From Erysipelotrichia bacterium (GTDB taxonomy: Bacteria > Bacillota_I > Bacilli_A > Erysipelotrichales > Erysipelotrichaceae): a stretch of 8,539 nucleotides of DNA. Both the position numbers and the translations under genes were made by a program. Where the stretch lies: contig SAAR01000144.1 of NCBI GenBank assembly GCA_009916335.1, positions 1 to 8,539 of the forward strand, in the 5' to 3' direction. This document shows, piece after piece, positions 1 to 6,250 of the stretch (the stretch's first letter is position 1; every line of letters begins with the position of its first letter). Below the pieces are notes generated by a model that did not search any database, was not told the DNA's origin, and worked only from the letters and a program-made list of their open reading frames with translations.

Positions 1-292
1 CCGAATTCAGGTGCTTCGCACATCATTATATTTTAAAAATCTGATACAAAATCTGAAAATCCTTTTAAATCACTTTTTCATATCGAACTTTACACTACCG
101 TTTTTAGAGTTGACTTTAAAAACTTTAAAAAATCGCAAATTGGAGTTTTTAAAGCTAACTAGATTTACTAATGAGATTATCTCATATCCGAAGGATTATT
201 TTAAGGTACCGACTATTTACCGTTTACTGAACATATATAACCAACCTTTCATAATTTATACTATATTTGCACTTTTTGATAAAAAAAGACAA
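1..292. other. AT-rich stretch with no convincing gene
   Basis: This is the segment between the T-box terminator and the left edge. On the minus strand, the direction in which the T-box would drive expression, the only starts open short frames: one of 11 codons near 250-217 without a Shine-Dalgarno sequence, and an ATG at 26 that stays open to the window edge but also lacks one. A plus-strand frame at 11-295 starts with GTG, has no ribosome binding site and a low-complexity translation rich in Leu, Phe, Asn and Lys, so I do not call it. There is a perfect small inverted repeat, ATGAGAT-T-ATCTCAT, at 171-185. Confidence 0.6.
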
Positions 293-333
293 TAAAAAAA
301 GCTCTCATCCTAAAAACAATAGGACAAAAGCTT
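293..333 (-). terminator. Intrinsic terminator of the T-box leader
   Basis: On the minus strand, arms AGCTTTTGTCCTA and TAGGATGAGAGCT pair around a U-rich loop and are followed by a run of seven Ts. The 5' arm begins just downstream of the T-box sequence, so formation of the antiterminator (T-box sequence paired with the upstream strand) would exclude it, as in the standard T-box mechanism. Confidence 0.9.
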
Positions 334-579
334 ATACTTCTGCGGTACCACCTAAATTGATGCAAAAATGCATCCACTCGACTAAACGTACTTACATACG
401 CCTTCCCTTGATAACGGGCGGAAATCCCGTTGGACATTACTAAGTTTTAAAACTTTTCTTTCCACCTTCATGAGCCCATTCCATACAACTGTATCTGTCA
501 CAATTCCACCTGCTTGCGACTCTCTGTAAAATAATCTGCCGTATGTACTCTTCCCAATCAAAAGTTTGATTATTATATT
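293..579 (-). ncRNA. T-box riboswitch leader, predicted tRNA-Trp specific
   Basis: A cis-acting leader that binds a cognate tRNA and, when that tRNA is uncharged, prevents termination. Read on the minus strand it has the canonical parts. Stem I begins TGGG-AAGAGTA-CATAC (556-541), with the AGAGAG and GGTGGAA elements in the middle. The returning strand is GTATG-GAA-TGG-G-CTCA (486-471). Pairing CATAC with GTATG and TGGG with CTCA leaves the specifier loop GAA-UGG-G, which matches the arrangement GAA-codon-purine of characterised T-boxes, so the codon at 478-476 is UGG (Trp). A stem III-like hairpin AACGGG/CCCGTT lies near 431-411. The T-box sequence GGTGGTACCGCA is at 352-341, followed by the terminator. 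No target gene is visible in the 290 bp downstream, so the controlled gene (a Trp synthetase, biosynthesis or transport gene by inference) should be off the left edge. Confidence 0.93.
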
Positions 580-585
580 TTAATA

Positions 586-614
586 AATATATATCATACA
601 TAAATATTTGTCAA
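586..614 (-). promoter_or_regulatory. Sigma-A-type promoter for the T-box transcript
   Basis: Minus-strand TTGACA (614-609), a 17-bp spacer, then TATATT (591-586). The -35 is a perfect consensus match and the spacing is ideal. Transcription would begin near 579, about 20 nt before stem I. A second TATAAT at 577-572 has no good -35 and is less likely to be used. Confidence 0.75.
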
Positions 615-780
615 CCCCCGATTTCAGAATTAACTAAAAATTCGGACCTTTGACACTTTAACGTATTAAAATAACCACGAAAACCTTGAAATGGGCTTAT
701 TTTTTTGTCAAATTTTTAAAATAATTATTACACAATGCATCACAACGTGTTATAACATAAAGATTAGGAGGTATTAATTT

Positions 781-1365
781 ATGAGACTTCAAATTTCTAA
801 ATCAAAGAACGCAGCATCATTGTACGTCACAAAATCCATTTACGTGAACGGAGTTCATACTTCTAAGGTTGTTGAAAAACTAGGCACTTATGCAGAACTT
901 GAGAAAAAACTCAACGGTGAAGATCCCATCGAATGGGCTAAAGCTTATGTTGCAGAGCTTACAAAAAAAGAAAAAGAAGAAAAAAGAGAAGTTATGGTCA
1001 AGTATTCTCCTGCGAAGCAGATAGCCAAGGACGAGCAAAAATCATTCAATGGCGGATATTTATTCCTTCAGCAGCTCTATCACCAATTGGGTCTTTCTAA
1101 GATATCCAAGACCATCTCAGACAAATACAAATTTACATACAACTTGGATTCAATTCTTTCAAGACTTGTTTACAGCCGAATTATATTCCCGGCTTCAAAG
1201 CTTGCAACATGCGAGCAGTCAAAGTTATTCATAGAGCAGCCTGAATTTGAACTTCAGCACGTCTACAGATCGCTGGAGGTACTGGCAAAGGAATCAGATT
1301 ACATCCAGTCAGAATTATACAAAAACAGCCTTAAAATCTGCGACAGAAACAAGGGCATCCTTTAA
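781..1365 (+). pseudogene. Truncated IS1634-like transposase (N-terminal third)
   Basis: The 194-residue product looks like the N-terminus of IS1634/IS4-type DDE transposases: an MRLQISKSKNAASLYV opening, a charged KKEKEEKREVMVKY linker, SRIIFPASKLAT, and an LQHVYRSLEVLAKESDYIQ segment followed by LYKNSLKICDRNKGIL. In this family the protein normally continues with a YYDCTN-like motif holding the first catalytic Asp and runs to roughly 550-600 residues. Here the frame stops right after KGIL, so the catalytic domain is absent and the protein should be inactive. The start is well supported by an AGGAGG nine bases upstream of the ATG. The stop comes from a junction with unrelated sequence at about 1363-1367 rather than from a point mutation, because no downstream transposase homology is visible in any frame up to the next gene. 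The element's left end lies somewhere in 615-780, where I could not identify an inverted repeat with confidence. Confidence 0.85.
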
Positions 1366-1522
1366 CTGTAGAAAGAACCGATTTACCCTATACGTTGTAA
1401 CTAATATAGGTACACAGTTTATCAACCTCGCCACTATGGGAACACAATTCATTAAATTTTTCTGCATCATTTTGAGGTTTGCTTTTTCATTCTTTCTAGG
1501 AGTCTTAAATTTGCTCCTACAT
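1366..1522. mobile_element. Possible mobile-element end fragment with short direct repeats
   Basis: This stretch separates the broken transposase from the PucR-type gene and codes for nothing recognisable. Two 15-bp units, TATAGGTACACAGTT (1405-1419) and TATGGGAACACAATT (1435-1449), match at 12 of 15 positions with a 30-bp period. Repeated terminal units of this kind are typical of transposase binding sites at IS21-family ends, but I see no transposase gene here, so the assignment is inference. A hairpin TAGGAG/CTCCTA lies at 1497-1519 just past the PucR-type stop codon; it lacks a T-run on either strand, so it is a poor intrinsic terminator. Confidence 0.35.
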
Positions 1523-3142
1523 TCACTTATCCATTATTCTAAGAAGTATTGATATTTTTAATCTAGTTATAGGATCTTCTAAATCTAAGTCTATTAAATT
1601 TTCAATACATTTAATTCTATTTCTCACAGTATTAATATGAAGATATGTTTTTTTAGCAGTAATACTATAGTTCATATTTGATTCTAAATATATAGATAAT
1701 AGTTTAAGAAGTTCTCCATTTTCATCTTCTACTAACAAGTTTTCAATAGATTTTTTCATTATATCAATTTCATCAAATTTTATATCCATCCAAGCTAAAG
1801 GTCCTAGTTCCGAATAGCTAATATAATATAAATTCTCATAAAGAATAGCTCCCATTTGCAAAGCTTTACAAGCCCTTTTATAGCTTATACATAAATCTTC
1901 CAAATATGTTGGAATGTCTGATATTCCAATATTTAAATTAAAATCAGCCATATCGATTTTACAATAATTATTAAATATATCAAGAGCTTTTTTTATCTGC
2001 TTTATATTTTCTTCCATTGAAATATTATCATCAATGGGAATTAAAATTAAATAATTATTATTAGAAACTTGAGCTATTCTGGCTTTTAGCTTTCTAAAAC
2101 TATTGTGGAAATTATTTTCTATATTTTCTGTTTCAGTAAAATCTTTTCCTTCCCTATCTTTTGCTATGGCGACTAAATATTGTTTTTTTATATCCAAGTC
2201 TAACTCTTCTGCTTTTTCTATAATATCATTTTTGTTGACTAAATTCTCATTTGATATATCGCGGATAAATCTTTTGAATCCTGTTTCCTTTAGATTTGCT
2301 GAAACTATGATATGTTCATAAAGCGATTGGATAATCAGAAAACCTATCCTAAGGGAAAATTGATCAAAGTAGTCTATTAGTCCTTCAGCTTCTAATACAA
2401 TAAAATAAGCCTTTACTTTTTCCTCGACTATTATAGGTATTTTAATCCAGCTAAACGGAGCTCTATATTTTTTGTCAATAAATCTAAATCTGATTATCCC
2501 TAAGTTCTCACATAAAACTTCTGTAGTATACTCGAATGATGGATCCCAAAAATCTGAAAGACTTAATTCTACTGAGATCGTTTTAAATTTATATGAACTG
2601 TAGTATGGTTTGTCATTTTGAACATCATAAAGCATTGCCGGAAAGTTCATTTCTTTTTCTATTTGATACAGTATTTTATTTATCTTTCTATTTTGATATG
2701 AAATATCAGATATAGTCTTTGTATTTATGCTTTCTATTTTAAATTGCTTTATTTGCTTATTCATAACTAATACATTTAAATAATTCATAATTTCCATCCA
2801 CGAAGGTCCATTTGGAACACTTATTAACGGTATATTGAATTCATCAAATTTATTTAATATTTTTTTATCTATTTCTTTCAAATATCTATCTACTTTAATT
2901 GCCATTCCAGAAATATCTCTAAATTTTTCATGGTTTGTATATTCTTCAAACAGGTTAGGATTAACTTTAAAAACATACCCAGAAGATACTACCAGTTCAC
3001 GTCCTTTTGTCCATTTATATCCATCCGGAGCGTCAAGTACAGCAATTCCTTGTATTTGTTTGTTCAAACCACCATGTCCTGCTAGAACTTTAAAATCTTT
3101 GAAATAATCTGCTCTAAGCATCTCGTTAATTTCTAACCCCAT
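1523..3142 (-). CDS. PucR-family transcriptional regulator
   Basis: A 539-aa cytosolic DNA-binding regulator. The N-terminal 125 residues fit the PucR ligand-sensing domain (LAGHGGLNKQIQGIAVLDAP, then a GRELVVSSGY segment). The middle, roughly 285-405, resembles the GGDEF-like domain found in CdaR/PucR proteins. The C-terminus from about 478 is the PucR helix-turn-helix, with the signature SITAKKTYLHINTVRNRIK. Members of this family typically activate purine, sugar-acid or amino-acid-derivative catabolic genes in response to the substrate. The start is fixed by AGGGAGG seven bases before the ATG. It lies 87 bp downstream of the M20 hydrolase, on the same strand, so it may be read both from the operon and from its own candidate extended -10 promoter. 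By position it is the likely regulator of the two membrane proteins and the hydrolase. Family assignment is firm; the ligand is unknown. Confidence 0.9.
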   Translation of the reverse strand: MGLEINEMLRADYFKDFKVLAGHGGLNKQIQGIAVLDAPDGYKWTKGRELVVSSGYVFKVNPNLFEEYTNHEKFRDISGMAIKVDRYLKEIDKKILNKFDEFNIPLISVPNGPSWMEIMNYLNVLVMNKQIKQFKIESINTKTISDISYQNRKINKILYQIEKEMNFPAMLYDVQNDKPYYSSYKFKTISVELSLSDFWDPSFEYTTEVLCENLGIIRFRFIDKKYRAPFSWIKIPIIVEEKVKAYFIVLEAEGLIDYFDQFSLRIGFLIIQSLYEHIIVSANLKETGFKRFIRDISNENLVNKNDIIEKAEELDLDIKKQYLVAIAKDREGKDFTETENIENNFHNSFRKLKARIAQVSNNNYLILIPIDDNISMEENIKQIKKALDIFNNYCKIDMADFNLNIGISDIPTYLEDLCISYKRACKALQMGAILYENLYYISYSELGPLAWMDIKFDEIDIMKKSIENLLVEDENGELLKLLSIYLESNMNYSITAKKTYLHINTVRNRIKCIENLIDLDLEDPITRLKISILLRIMDK

Positions 3143-3174
3143 AGAAAAACCTCCCTAAATATAATATATTTAAA

Positions 3175-3183
3175 ATTATATCA
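3175..3183 (-). promoter_or_regulatory. Candidate extended -10 promoter of the PucR-type gene
   Basis: Minus-strand TGATATAAT, a full extended -10 element (TGnTATAAT), sits 32 bp before the start codon. There is no good -35 at the right distance, which extended -10 promoters can tolerate or which could reflect activator dependence. It would allow the regulator to be expressed independently of the upstream operon. Confidence 0.45.
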
Positions 3184-3229
3184 CAAACAGGGAGATTGAT
3201 GGTTTTTATATCAAATTGTCTAAATCATA

Positions 3230-4396
3230 TTAACTATTAGAATGCAGATAATCCCAAGCAAACTGAGCGTGAAGAGCTGCTCCTAATTTCATATAATCCT
3301 CATCAATATTGAATTTTTCATGATGTGGAAAATAGATAGTGTCTTTTTCTTTGTTTAAATAACCTAAAAATGCATATGCTCCTGGTGCTTCTTTGAAATA
3401 ATAAGGCATATCTTCTGACCCCATCAGAATAGGTCCATTGACATTTTTATTAGGTCCAAATATTCTTTCAGCTGACTTATTAGCAATTTCAGCAATTCTT
3501 TCATCATTTCTCATGCTAATGGCACTTTCCTCAATATCAACATCAATTTTAACATCATATATAATAGCAAGTCCCGCTGCCAAATTGCGAATTTTTTCAT
3601 GAATAGTTCTTCGAGTCTCTTCCTCTAAATACCTCATAGAAATATCTAATTTAGCATATTTTGATATAATATTAGCCTTTGTTCCCGCATCAAATTTCCC
3701 AACAGTAAGGACAAGGGGAGACTGTGAATTCACAAATTTGGTAATCATCGCATTAAGCTGAGTTACAAATTCTGCTGCTGGAAGAATCGTATCTTTAGCT
3801 AAATGAGGACTAGATCCATGACCAGATACCCCTTCAAACTTAACATAGATGGTGTCACAACCAGCCATTCTATATCCAGGCTTAATGTCATAAAATCCAA
3901 TATCGATTGGCATTCCATGCATCCCAAAGACAGCATCTACTCCATCCATTCCTCCATCTGCTACTATCTTTTTAGCTCCAGAAAAGATTTCTTCTCCTTC
4001 TTGAAATAATAGTCTAACTTCTCCTGGTATTTCATTTTGAACTTCTGTTAGCATACGAGCAGCTCCCAGTAACATGGCAGTATGTCCATCATGGCCACAA
4101 GCATGCATCAAGCCTTCTTTTTTTGATGAATACGAAACTCCTGTTTGCTCAATAACAGGAAGAGCATCAATATCAGCACGAAGAGCAACTGTCTTACCTG
4201 GTTTGCCTCCTTTGATATGACCCACTAGAGATGTAGTTCCCACTTTTTCGTAAGGGATATTGAGTTCCTCTAACTTCTTCATAATATATTTTTGAGTTTC
4301 AAACTCTTGACCACTTAGTTCTGGATTCTCATGAAGATGTCTACGATCTTCAATCACCTTTGATTCTACTTCTTTTACTTTATCAATAAAATTCAT
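3230..4396 (-). CDS. M20-family metallo-amidohydrolase (aminoacylase/hippurate hydrolase type)
   Basis: A 388-aa cytosolic enzyme of the M20D peptidase group, which hydrolyses the amide bond of N-acyl amino acids or small peptide-like amides using two divalent metals. Numbered from the start chosen here: MHACGHDGH at 97-105 supplies metal ligands C100 and H102; EGEE at 133-136 supplies the catalytic and metal-binding Glu pair; H160 (FGMHG) and the FPHHEKF motif near 356-362 complete the site. SGHGSSPH at 191-198 marks the lid/dimerisation domain. All expected metal ligands are present, so it should be active. I chose the ATG at 4396 because AAAGGAAG lies six bases before it; an ATG nine codons upstream at 4423 has no ribosome binding site. 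No signal peptide is seen. It follows the two membrane proteins after 72 bp with no terminator between, suggesting it cleaves what they transport. The exact substrate cannot be told from sequence. Confidence 0.92.
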   Translation of the reverse strand: MNFIDKVKEVESKVIEDRRHLHENPELSGQEFETQKYIMKKLEELNIPYEKVGTTSLVGHIKGGKPGKTVALRADIDALPVIEQTGVSYSSKKEGLMHACGHDGHTAMLLGAARMLTEVQNEIPGEVRLLFQEGEEIFSGAKKIVADGGMDGVDAVFGMHGMPIDIGFYDIKPGYRMAGCDTIYVKFEGVSGHGSSPHLAKDTILPAAEFVTQLNAMITKFVNSQSPLVLTVGKFDAGTKANIISKYAKLDISMRYLEEETRRTIHEKIRNLAAGLAIIYDVKIDVDIEESAISMRNDERIAEIANKSAERIFGPNKNVNGPILMGSEDMPYYFKEAPGAYAFLGYLNKEKDTIYFPHHEKFNIDEDYMKLGAALHAQFAWDYLHSNS

Positions 4397-4402
4397 ATAA
4401 AT

Positions 4403-4410
4403 CTTCCTTT
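4403..4410 (-). promoter_or_regulatory. Ribosome binding site that decides the M20 hydrolase start
   Basis: Minus-strand AAAGGAAG, six bases before the ATG at 4396. The longer reading with ATG at 4423 would place this site inside the coding region and has only AT-rich sequence before it. Confidence 0.75.
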
Positions 4411-4468
4411 CTATTTCTATCATTTTCTACAATTGAATCAACCATCTTAAACTCTTCATTTAAACAGT

Positions 4469-5176
4469 TTATTCTTTATGATCTTTTTTTGCCATCATAA
4501 GAGCATATATTATTCCAAATAACGCTATAATTCCTGTAGCAGATAATGAAAGTATAGTTGCTACACCCACTGGTAAAAAGTTAGGTGAAAAACGGATGAA
4601 AATCATAGTTGCAACTCCAATAATTACTAAAGCAGCTAAGTGATTTGTTTTTAATTTAGATCCCAGCATAATTATCATAGCTCCCAGTATACCTGGTAGT
4701 GCAAAATTAAATGAGTTAAGTATTGTTTGTGGTAAAGTATTAACAATAAATTGTCCCGCTACTACAACAATACCTAAAACAAACAAGTTTGTAAAGGTAG
4801 ATGAAATAATAGCATAAATACCAGCTACCTCTGATTCTTCTGAACCAGGTTCAAGCTCTAATGCATTCTGAGTTGCTGCAATAACAGGAAGACGCATGTT
4901 ACCAATATTTCCTGATAAGAAAGCCATATAAGTTCCAGCTGGACCTAAGGTTGGGAAATAAGAGATAGGTTCTACAAACCATACTACTCCTACAAATCCT
5001 GCAATAGCAATCATTCCTGAAATAATATCGGATGTTTCAGGATAATAGCCTAGTATAAATGTTAAGTATATTGGTATAGATAAGCTAAATAAAAAAGCAA
5101 AGCCTACTGTAATTCTTCCCCATAAGTGAACATCTTTTTGAAATTTAGCTACAATTTTTTCTTTGTTATTTTCCAT
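4469..5176 (-). CDS. Polytopic membrane protein, second partner of the DUF5058-like protein
   Basis: A 235-aa integral membrane protein of unknown function. It starts with a short charged cytosolic segment (residues 1-20) and then has about six hydrophobic segments: roughly 22-46, 50-70, 117-145, 153-175, 182-198 and 202-229. It ends in a Lys-rich tail (AKKDHKE). A conserved-looking stretch rich in Gly, Pro and aromatics (EPISYFPTLGPAGTYMAF, then SGNIGNMRLP) lies between segments 2 and 3, a pattern seen in re-entrant or substrate-contact regions of carriers. Its AGGAGG, eight bases before the ATG, overlaps the stop codon of the preceding membrane gene, which leaves only 12 bp between the genes and implies translational coupling. 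I do not recognise a characterised family. The tight pairing with a second small membrane protein suggests that the two form one complex, probably a heteromeric permease; that is inference. Confidence 0.8.
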   Translation of the reverse strand: MENNKEKIVAKFQKDVHLWGRITVGFAFLFSLSIPIYLTFILGYYPETSDIISGMIAIAGFVGVVWFVEPISYFPTLGPAGTYMAFLSGNIGNMRLPVIAATQNALELEPGSEESEVAGIYAIISSTFTNLFVLGIVVVAGQFIVNTLPQTILNSFNFALPGILGAMIIMLGSKLKTNHLAALVIIGVATMIFIRFSPNFLPVGVATILSLSATGIIALFGIIYALMMAKKDHKE

Positions 5177-5188
5177 ATCTTATTCCTC

Positions 5189-5911
5189 CTAGTTTAATAT
5201 TGTTCCAACAATCATTGCCGCTATAACAGAAAAACCCATAGACCATTCTTTAAGCCATTTTTTTGAGCTATCCTTTTCGACAATTTTATTTACAACAATT
5301 ACTGCTATAGCACCAGCGATAAGAGCTGCCATAGGAGCTAAATCTGTTGTTTCTTTTAAAATTCCTTTATTTATTACCTCTCCATATCCTAGTGCAAAGA
5401 AAAGAATGAAAGGAGCAAAAACAGACATATAAGCAATTGTTAACGGATTCCCCTTTTTAAATTTTTCTTGAAGACCATCAATGTGTTTCGTTGCAAAGAA
5501 TACTACAATTAGCCAGCCTCCGCCACCCAGTGTCATAATCCAAGCTGCTGTTGAAAGCATATTTGGCGCAAAATCGGGTGTTCCTGCTGTACCACCACTA
5601 CCTATTTGAGCTGCAATTAATTCAAATGCAGCTGAGCCAATGATTCCTACTCTAGCAAAAGTGAGTGGTCCACCTACTTGAGCAATTAAAGCTATGGCAA
5701 CAGCGAAAACAGCGAATGCTGGTCCGATAGTTCCTATAACACCAATTTTCAATGCTTTTTTAACCTGCTCCTGTTTTAATAGGTTAGTATTTTTTACATG
5801 TTTTGTTGCTAGTCGATAAAATACAATCGACTGAAAAACTACATTACCAACAATCAGTAGTGATAAAATCCACATAATTGGACTGCCAGCGATTTGCATT
5901 GTTTCGTTCAT
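5189..5911 (-). CDS. DUF5058-like integral membrane protein
   Basis: A 240-aa membrane protein that I recognise, with moderate confidence, as the DUF5058 family, which has no established function. Hydrophobic segments lie near residues 10-34, 52-77, 82-100, 117-141, 158-178, 190-208 and 222-239. A Gly-rich region around 100-133 (GSGGTAGTPDF, then TLGGGGW) is notable and could line a transport path. The start is secure: AGGAGG seven bases before the ATG. It is the first gene of a minus-strand operon that continues into a second membrane protein 12 bp on and the M20 hydrolase. Neither membrane protein has ATPase or binding-protein features, so if they transport, they would do so as a secondary carrier or channel. 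The placement with a hydrolase and a PucR-type regulator argues for uptake of an amide-linked substrate. Confidence 0.8.
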   Translation of the reverse strand: MNETMQIAGSPIMWILSLLIVGNVVFQSIVFYRLATKHVKNTNLLKQEQVKKALKIGVIGTIGPAFAVFAVAIALIAQVGGPLTFARVGIIGSAAFELIAAQIGSGGTAGTPDFAPNMLSTAAWIMTLGGGGWLIVVFFATKHIDGLQEKFKKGNPLTIAYMSVFAPFILFFALGYGEVINKGILKETTDLAPMAALIAGAIAVIVVNKIVEKDSSKKWLKEWSMGFSVIAAMIVGTILN

Positions 5912-5967
5912 GTTATTTCCTCCTAAGTAATTTTTTGATAATTTGATATATTCAGTTTGTTAATATT

Positions 5968-5996
5968 ATTATACTATTTATATTTCATTTAATCAG
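5968..5996 (-). promoter_or_regulatory. Candidate promoter of the membrane-pair/hydrolase operon
   Basis: Minus-strand TATAAT (5973-5968) is a perfect -10, with CTGATT (5996-5991) at a 17-bp spacing as a weak -35 (3 of 6 matches). Transcription would start near 5961, giving a 50-nt leader. The weak -35 is consistent with a promoter that needs an activator such as the PucR-type regulator, which is inference. Confidence 0.5.
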
Positions 5997-6026
5997 TGTA
6001 ATAATATTTATTATTTCAGCGAATAA

Positions 6027-6042
6027 GTGAAAATATTTTCAC
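6027..6042. promoter_or_regulatory. Perfect 16-bp palindrome, candidate operator
   Basis: GTGAAAATATTTTCAC is an uninterrupted perfect inverted repeat about 54-69 bp upstream of the predicted -10 of the membrane-pair operon. That is a usual position for an activator site. It does not match the catabolite-repression (cre) consensus and is not a good CodY box. The most likely ligand is the PucR-type protein encoded in the cluster, but AT-rich DNA makes such palindromes less rare than average. Confidence 0.4.
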
Positions 6043-6070
6043 ATAGTATTTTTAGTTTATTTAGGATTGA

Positions 6071-6250
6071 TTATACCGATTTATAAGAGCCACCCATTCC
6101 GCTAAAATAGAGCACCCTGTTCTGCAACTGGAGGTCGGTTGTCCGGATATTGAGCATGTCATCTTTGTAACATTAGAGCAGCATCTAATTAAAGAGTTTG
6201 GTATAGCAATTGGTTCAGAAAGTTCAAAGCAAGTTCTTCAAAGATCTTAA
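6071..6250 (+). pseudogene. Orphan open frame, possible 3' remnant of an unidentified gene
   Basis: The frame is open for 59 codons up to a TAA at 6248-6250 but has no in-frame ATG, GTG or TTG with a ribosome binding site. From about 6112 it encodes a protein-like string beginning HPVLQLEVGCPDIEHVIFV and ending KQVLQRS, with a mixed hydrophobic/charged pattern and codons (CTG, GAG, CAG, GTC) unlike its neighbours. I do not recognise the family. It converges with, and overlaps by 4 bp, the stop codon of the EAL gene. It may be the tail of a gene lost when the neighbouring mobile element or the four-gene core arrived, or only chance. Confidence 0.3.
6081..6130. mobile_element. IS21-like terminal repeat remnant
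   Basis: Two direct repeats, AGAGCCACCCATTCCGC (6086-6102) and AGAGCACCCTGTTCTGC (6109-6125), match at 12 of 17 positions with a 23-bp period. On the minus strand they contain GCGGAATGGGTGGCTC, which resembles the multiple transposase-binding repeats at IS21-family ends as I remember them. GC content rises sharply compared with the flanking AT-rich DNA. No istA or istB gene is present, so at most this is an abandoned end. Confidence 0.45.

Noticed and set aside
217..252. 11-codon minus-strand frame with one Trp codon downstream of the Trp T-box, as an attenuation leader peptide
   Set aside because: No ribosome binding site, only one Trp codon, and no second terminator after it.
11..295. Plus-strand frame of 94 codons near the left edge
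   Set aside because: GTG start with no ribosome binding site, low-complexity AT-driven translation, and its end overlaps the T-tract of the opposite-strand T-box terminator.
620..652. Imperfect inverted repeat CCGATTT/AAATTCGG as IS terminal repeat or terminator
   Set aside because: The arms mismatch, no T-run follows, and no partner copy exists at the other side of the transposase fragment.
1497..1519. Hairpin TAGGAG/CTCCTA as terminator of the PucR-type gene
   Set aside because: The stem is only six pairs and is followed by GAAAGAATG on the minus strand, with no T-run; it is also not T-tailed on the plus strand.
1464..1522. Short minus-strand frame after the PucR-type stop (ANLRLLERMKKQTSK)
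   Set aside because: Fewer than 20 codons with no start or known similarity; it could be a gene tail, but nothing supports it.
1247..1552. Plus-strand frame across the transposase end and into the PucR-type gene
   Set aside because: It starts inside the transposase in another frame, has no ribosome binding site, and crosses the junction into unrelated sequence; the translation looks random.
2103..3107. Short plus-strand frames inside the PucR-type gene
   Set aside because: Antisense shadows without ribosome binding sites; the minus strand has clear family motifs.
3803..4009. Plus-strand frame inside the M20 gene
   Set aside because: It is antisense to a region with clear metal-binding motifs and has no ribosome binding site.
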